A stretch of DNA of 18,957 bases from Ectocarpus siliculosus (taxonomy: Eukaryota > Sar > Phaeophyceae > Ectocarpales > Ectocarpaceae). The translations under genes were made by a program, and so were the position numbers. A model generated the notes under the pieces. That model searched no databases. It saw only the letters and a list, made by a program, of their open reading frames with translations, and was not told where the DNA came from. Numbering within the stretch: the stretch's first letter is position 1; each line of letters begins with the position of its first letter. The DNA lies in NCBI GenBank assembly GCA_000310025.1, contig FN649750.1, forward strand, positions 1,852,725 to 1,871,681, in the 5' to 3' direction. Shown here piece by piece: positions 16,001-18,957 of this stretch.

Positions 16001-18957
16001 CATTTGGACACACGCGCAGCGACGCCGGCTTATTGGTACATATGGCGCTCTCTTTCCTGACTTTCCTTCTCGGTCTCCCTCCCCCATCATCTCCGACCTA
16101 CTGCATCGTTGCCCTAGACTCAAGAATCGACATCACAACAACACAACCCAGTGCCCCCGCTACTACTGCTGTCTACAACATATAGAGGAATTGACCTCAT
16201 GTTCCCTCCAGACTATTTTGTACGTGTTCCTGTACACACACATCGTTGGTGTAGATTTTTTGAACTTGTTGCCCGTCTCTCGGTCTTTCCTCCCGTCCCG
16301 ATCGATCGCATCTATGGCACGTGAACATGTTACAGATACCGACGTTCCACACACACCCCATCAATATCCTCCACGTCACATGAACATGTTGCAGAAATCG
16401 ACCTACGTCTTCCCCCCCCTCCCAGTCGCCTCCATTGCACGTGATTTTGTTTTTGATATCGACCTCCCGCACCCCCGCACCCCCCCCACCTTCTTTCCAA
16501 TCGCATCCATCGCTCGTGACGGTGCTGTACAGATATCGACCTCCTGTACCCCCCGGCGATCTCCGGCAAGTCTCCCACCGCACGGTCGGGACACTCGGCG
16601 GCCATCATCGGCACCGACCTCGTCGTTTTCGGAGGTGTTCGCGGAAGGTACACTGTCTAACCATCACACGGAATGTCGTTGTTGTTGTGGTCGTGGTTGT
16701 TGTTGTTGTTGGTAGTAGCGGCGTGGTGATGATGTTGTTATTATTGCCTTTTTTATTTGAAAACAGTGGTGGAAAGGGATGGTCGTTTTTTTTTTATTGT
16801 AGAGTAGCGGTGGTGAGTGATGTCGGCTTGGTGAATCGCCTCGCTGGTGTGGCGCTCCGTTGTTGTCGGTAGTGTATGAATCGCCTCGCTGGTGTGGCGT
16901 TCCGTTGTGGTCGGTAGTGTATGGCGATATCGATCGCTGTTCCCTCTTTTTGACCGTTCGCTCCTAGTCCATTCCTGTCCTCCCCTGGTCCCCCCCCCCT
17001 CAGCACGCTTTGGTAAGTTGCATTAGATACCACACACCCCCTGGACCGATTTGCAAAGCTCGATTACTCCACGACGAAGAGGATGCCGAAATCTCAGGAT
17101 TTGTTTTCGGAAAGCTCTCGACCAGACGGTTCCAACGCCTCCCGCCATTGTCGGCACCGCCTCTGCGTTTCCTGCCGAGAAATCGAGCTTCGAAAAACGG
17201 TCCAGCGGGTGTGGTATCTTGCGCAACCTTTGGTGCGTCTCTCTCGAAGAACAAACGATTATTTACTCCGGCGCGTCAACGACAAAACACACACAACGAC
17301 GCTCATGGAAAAACTCACATACATGTATCCGAAGCCCTTGTCGTACGGCCCGTGTCTCTTCTTCTGCCTTCAAAACGACGAAAATCTACGAAAAAGAATA
17401 AAAAAACGCGGAAAGTGGCAGGACAACGTGACAACAGTCTATTGAGAAAACTCACACCGATACGCAAGAGTTCCGAAACCCTCGTGTCTCTTCTTTGCCC
17501 CAAAAAAAAAATGCCGCAGGAAGTGGCAGAACAACGTGGCCGTCCTCGACACGGAGCGATGGCACTGGCGCCACCCGACCATCGACGGCTCCAACCCGGC
17601 ACCCCGGTCGTACCACACCTCCACCGTGGTGGGGAACCTGATGGTCGTGTTCGGCGGGAACAACCAGAACGAGAGCTTCGACAAGGTCCACGTCCTCGAC
17701 ACGAGTGAGCGAACGAGCCTATCCCAGCGTAGCCTTTATTTGCCGGAGTGGGGATGGATGCTGTAGGTGTTTGTGGCGTGGTCTTGCTTGTTTTTCTTTT
17801 TTTTTTTGCGTGTCCAGTGAAGTGAATTGAAGGTGTTCTTGTCCGAAGTGGGATCCGTTCTATCCCGAGAAGGAAGCAATGGCTTGGTGATGGCTATAGG
17901 CTAAGTACCCCAAGCTCTTCGGTATCAATTAGAAAGGCTGAATTCTTTGGTAGCGAGCGCCCCCCTGACCGACAGAATCCCATCCCATCCCATCCCATCC
18001 CCCCCTGCATTTTTTTTTCTTTCTTTTATCAGGCAAGTCACGGTGGGTGTGGTCGACGCCGGAGGTTGTGGGAGTAGCGCCACCCCCCCGCACCGGTCAT
18101 TCTGCGGTGCTCCTGCCGGACGGGCACACGATCTTCATCCACGGGGGATGGGACCCGGAAGACGAAGGAGGTGCGGTGTGTCTCCGTAATTTTTTTTTTT
18201 GCAGGCGGTAATTTGTTGATGGGGTTTGCTGTTGTTTTTACTAGGAAAAATATACACACACAGAAAGACTACCCGTTCGAGATATAGACTACCCACAGTC
18301 GAACGGGATGTGGTGGGAGTCTTTTTGTTGTAACTTTTTTGGCAAGACACAGCAGCAGCCAGCAGAAAAATATACACACACAGAAAGACTACCCGTTCGA
18401 GATACAGACTACCCACAGTCGAACGGGATGTGGTGGGAGTCTTTTTGTTGTGACTTTTCTGGCAAAAGACACAGTAGCAGCCAGCAGAGGAGATGTGTGC
18501 GTTTCGGTTGAGCATTTTGTCTCTTCTCCATACGCACAGAAAATCAGCCCAGGTTACGTTCGCATTGAATCCATCAATCAGTGATGCACGACCTACACTA
18601 CCTGTGTTTCCACTAGTACATAATCATGCGTATTTTTTTCTCTGCAATCACGTGATCACAAACTGTACGTATCGGTGTGTGTTACTTCTTTTTCCTTCAG
18701 TTTTGGGGACGGAATATTTTTGGGCATTTTTTAATTTTCACTTTCGGGACGCAACATCCTTTTCTTTTTTATTTTATTTCAGGGGTGAAAAACTTCGGGG
18801 ACGCGTACCTGCTAGACACCAATCTCTGGGAGTGGACCCGCGGCCCGGAATTCCTGCTGGGTGCCGCCGAGGCCGGGCTCAGGGTGGGACACACGGCCGT
18901 CCTTGCCCGCTGCAACAGCAACAGCGGAGGAGGGTGCGACGCAACAGCAGCAGCAAC
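11506..18957 (+). CDS. Kelch-repeat beta-propeller protein, multi-exon, 3' end cut by window
   Basis: Eight exons: 11506-11773, 12693-13738, 14151-14325, 15562-15723, 16533-16647, 17520-17704, 18033-18170 and 18783 to the edge. Phases (1,0,1,1,2,1,1) close at every junction. The N-terminal about 440 residues are low-complexity: a Gly9 run, a Gln12 tract, basic NLS-like patches (KGKRARRARGE, KTARAKRQQQRK) and acidic runs. Kelch blades follow with the family's R-x-GH(S/T)A, V(F/L)GG and (V/L)LDT...W pattern: WGHTATM..VLGG, AWHSASF..VIFGG, SGHSAAI..VVFGG, SYHTSTV..VVFGG, TGHSAVL..FIHGG, and VGHTAVL starting a sixth. Such propellers bind protein partners; the partner here cannot be told. The basic patches suggest a nuclear location (inference). 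The link of exon 1 to exon 2 rests on phase and splice signals only; the ATG at 12776 (MDQSDYDMALSQLEH) is an alternative start. The C-terminus lies right of the window. Confidence 0.88.
12330..12660. repeat. Decayed tandem repeat in Kelch intron 1
   Basis: CGTGCCACGATACTTTCC occurs at about 12488 and 12627, each preceded by CCAATCA...CCCTCAT...GTTTCCCT. ACCGCCGCGTGCCGCATGA near 12334 and ACCGCCGCGTGCGGCATAA near 12512 form a second matched pair. The period is about 140-180 bp. The last unit runs into the pyrimidine tract of the exon 2 acceptor. Confidence 0.75.
12693..13738 (+). CDS. Kelch gene exon 2: disordered polyQ, basic and acidic region
   Basis: The acceptor GCTGCAG at 12691-12692 (or CAG three bases on, also in frame) follows a long CCG/CTCC tract. 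The donor is GTGTGC at 13739. The exon has 348 whole codons and leaves phase 0. It contains DSYALPLCSTSSEAGSLG, MDQSDYDMALSQLEH, a pure CAG tract coding 12 Gln (12983-13018), Ala/Ser/Gly-rich spacers, two Lys/Arg clusters, SPNKENRP, and Glu-rich runs near 13585-13620. No globular domain is visible. Confidence 0.85.
12983..13018 (+). repeat. In-frame CAG repeat coding polyglutamine
   Basis: Twelve uninterrupted CAG codons between Arg-Lys and His. A pure tract of one codon is prone to length change. Confidence 0.95.
13862..14099. repeat. About 130-bp tandem duplication in Kelch intron 2
   Basis: TATCACAAACCAAACGACGA at about 13862 and TATCACCCACCAAATGATGA at about 13994 begin two units. Each contains CCATGGGCATG and ends AATAAAA. 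A (TTTG)n run sits in the first unit. Confidence 0.85.
14151..14325 (+). CDS. Kelch gene exon 3: blade 1
   Basis: Acceptor GTGGTCAG, then IVAGVGVGARSGDGGVGPMG, RWGHTATMISESTMMVLGG and LGDLYKFDF. Phase 0 in, phase 1 out, donor GTGGGT at 14326. GGT/GTT triplet repeats begin immediately at the donor. Confidence 0.9.
14326..14695. repeat. GGT/GTT triplet array with about 90-bp higher-order units
   Basis: Three units share GTTCTTGTTGCTGTTG, a GATGTTGTTGTTGTCGTA block, TTGTTGTTGTCGTTGATGG and a (GGT)n run. They start at about 14408, 14492 and 14588. The array begins at the exon 3 donor and does not code. Confidence 0.88.
14750..15525. repeat. 33-bp minisatellite with higher-order structure
   Basis: Twenty regular units start at 14862 (consensus GTCACACAGGAGAAGGCC then TTGTCTTAACTCATT). 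Three longer, divergent units precede them at 14750, 14789 and 14829. Unit types recur in order: A (GCC...GAGTAGG...CATAGCTCTTT), B, C (CTTATC), B, D (34 bp, GGAAGAAGG). The block A-B-C-B-D occurs at 14862, 15028 and 15327, with B-B-B-D between the last two. Lies in Kelch intron 3. Confidence 0.96.
15562..15723 (+). CDS. Kelch gene exon 4: blade 2
   Basis: The acceptor TTCTATTAG completes the split codon from exon 3, giving KFDF-A-TESWSRPVNC. PRAWHSASFIKDKNLLVIFGG and DDIMVLDT follow. Phase 1 at both ends; donor GTGCGG at 15724. Confidence 0.92.
15735..15930. repeat. GTT/GGT triplet-rich tract in Kelch intron 4
   Basis: About 195 bp of GTT, TGT and GGT runs just after the exon 4 donor, similar in texture to 14326-14695. 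Confidence 0.9.
16318..16555 (+). repeat. Tandem copies of the exon 5 acceptor region
   Basis: The real junction is CGTGACGGTGCTGTACAG / ATATCGACCTCCTGTACC at 16532/16533. Upstream copies read CGTGAACATGTTACAG / ATACCGACGTTCC (break at 16335/16336), CATGAACATGTTGCAG / AAATCGACCTACG (16394/16395) and CGTGATTTTGTTTTTG / ATATCGACCTCCC (16455/16456). Two of the three keep a usable CAG. Confidence 0.85.
16533..16647 (+). CDS. Kelch gene exon 5: blade 3, first half
   Basis: Reads IDLLYPPAISGK, SPTARSGHSAAIIGTDLVVF and GGVRG. Phase 1 in, phase 2 out; donor GTACAC at 16648, a weak donor. The intron falls in the loop after the GG strand, unlike its neighbours, which are split after LDT. Confidence 0.9.
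16833..16922. repeat. 45-bp direct repeat, two copies
   Basis: GAATCGCCTCGCTGGTGTGG at 16833 and 16878, with two mismatches over 45 bp. In Kelch intron 5. Confidence 0.95.
17015..17227. mobile_element. MITE-like element with about 47-bp terminal inverted repeats
   Basis: The left end GTTGCATTAGATACCACACA, then CCTGGACCGATTTGCAAAGC and TCGATT, pairs with the right end AATCGAGCTTCG...CGGTCCAG...GTGTGGTATCTTGCGCAAC. A 7-bp direct repeat CTTTGGT flanks it (17008-17014 and 17228-17234), a plausible target-site duplication. It is 213 bp with no coding capacity and sits in Kelch intron 5. Confidence 0.88.
17312..17540 (+). repeat. Tandem duplication spanning the exon 6 start
   Basis: AAAAACTCACATAC, CGTGTCTCTTCTTCTGCC and AAAGTGGCAGGACAACGTGA (17312-17432) recur as AAAACTCACACCGATAC, CGTGTCTCTTCTTTGCC and GAAGTGGCAGAACAACGTGG (from 17446). 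The second copy contains the true acceptor and the first codons of exon 6. The first has lost the AG. Confidence 0.87.
17520..17704 (+). CDS. Kelch gene exon 6: blade 3 end and blade 4
   Basis: Acceptor ATGCCGCAG. Reads KWQNNVAVLDTERWHWRHP, NPAPRSYHTSTVVGNLMVVF, GGNNQNESFDKVHVLDT. Phase 2 in, phase 1 out; donor GTGAGC at 17705. Confidence 0.94.
18033..18170 (+). CDS. Kelch gene exon 7: blade 4 end and blade 5
   Basis: The acceptor follows a clear pyrimidine tract (TTTCTTTCTTTTATCAG). Reads KSRWVWSTPEVVGVAPPPRT, GHSAVLLPDGHTIFIHGGWD, PEDEG. Phase 1 at both ends; donor GTGCGG at 18171. Confidence 0.92.
18246..18487. repeat. 120-bp tandem repeat, each unit with a hairpin
   Basis: Two units start AAAAATATACACACACAGAA at 18246 and 18366 and are about 95% identical. 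Each holds CCCGTTCGA and TCGAACGGG as perfect 9-bp inverted arms around an 18-nt loop. In Kelch intron 7. Confidence 0.95.
18783..18957 (+). CDS. Kelch gene exon 8 (partial): blade 5 end and blade 6 start
   Basis: The acceptor TTTTATTTCAG completes the split codon. Reads GVKNFGDAYLLDTNLWEWTR, GPEFLLGAAEAGLRVGHTAV and LARCNSNSGGGCDATAAA, open to the window end with an Asn/Ser/Gly/Ala-rich insert. Confidence 0.9.

Overview
The window looks like nuclear DNA of a multicellular stramenopile, most likely a brown alga (Ectocarpus-like). That placement is an inference from architecture. Exons are short (about 90-190 bp, with one of about 1 kb), GC-rich and Ala/Gly/Gln-rich. Introns are a few hundred bp to 1.3 kb, with GTGAG/GTAAG-type donors, and are packed with simple repeats, minisatellites and small inverted-repeat elements. 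No bacterial-type operon, ribosome-binding site, rRNA or tRNA was seen.

Layout. Positions 1-368 are homopolymer-dominated sequence that looks like a low-quality contig end, not biology. From about 6430 down to 463 on the minus strand lies a multi-exon gene for the catalytic, PLP-binding subunit of serine palmitoyltransferase (LCB2/SPTLC2 type). Eight exons were placed. All splice phases agree across the junctions, and the last visible exon carries the PLP lysine in GTFTKSFGG. The C-terminus lies beyond the left edge and the extreme N-terminus is unresolved. About 5 kb (6640-11500) follows without a recognisable gene; it holds two inverted-repeat elements, a 55-bp triple repeat, a (TC)n tract and a 90-bp tandem repeat. 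From 11506 to the right edge, on the plus strand, runs a Kelch-repeat gene. It has a Gly-rich first exon, a long disordered basic/acidic/polyQ exon, and then six exons that give five complete Kelch blades and the start of a sixth. Its splice phases also close at every junction, and it is cut off by the window end.

The two genes are arranged head to head and nothing suggests they work together: one makes 3-ketosphinganine at the ER, the other is a beta-propeller scaffold of unknown partner.

The most unusual signal is in the introns. Almost every intron contains a decayed tandem duplication, and in at least three cases (an LCB2 acceptor, Kelch exon 5, Kelch exon 6) the repeated unit contains a copy of the adjacent exon edge, leaving decoy or mutated splice sites beside the real one. 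A dispersed family of small terminal-inverted-repeat (MITE-like) elements has four recognisable copies. A 33-bp minisatellite in the Kelch gene has an ordered higher-order structure.
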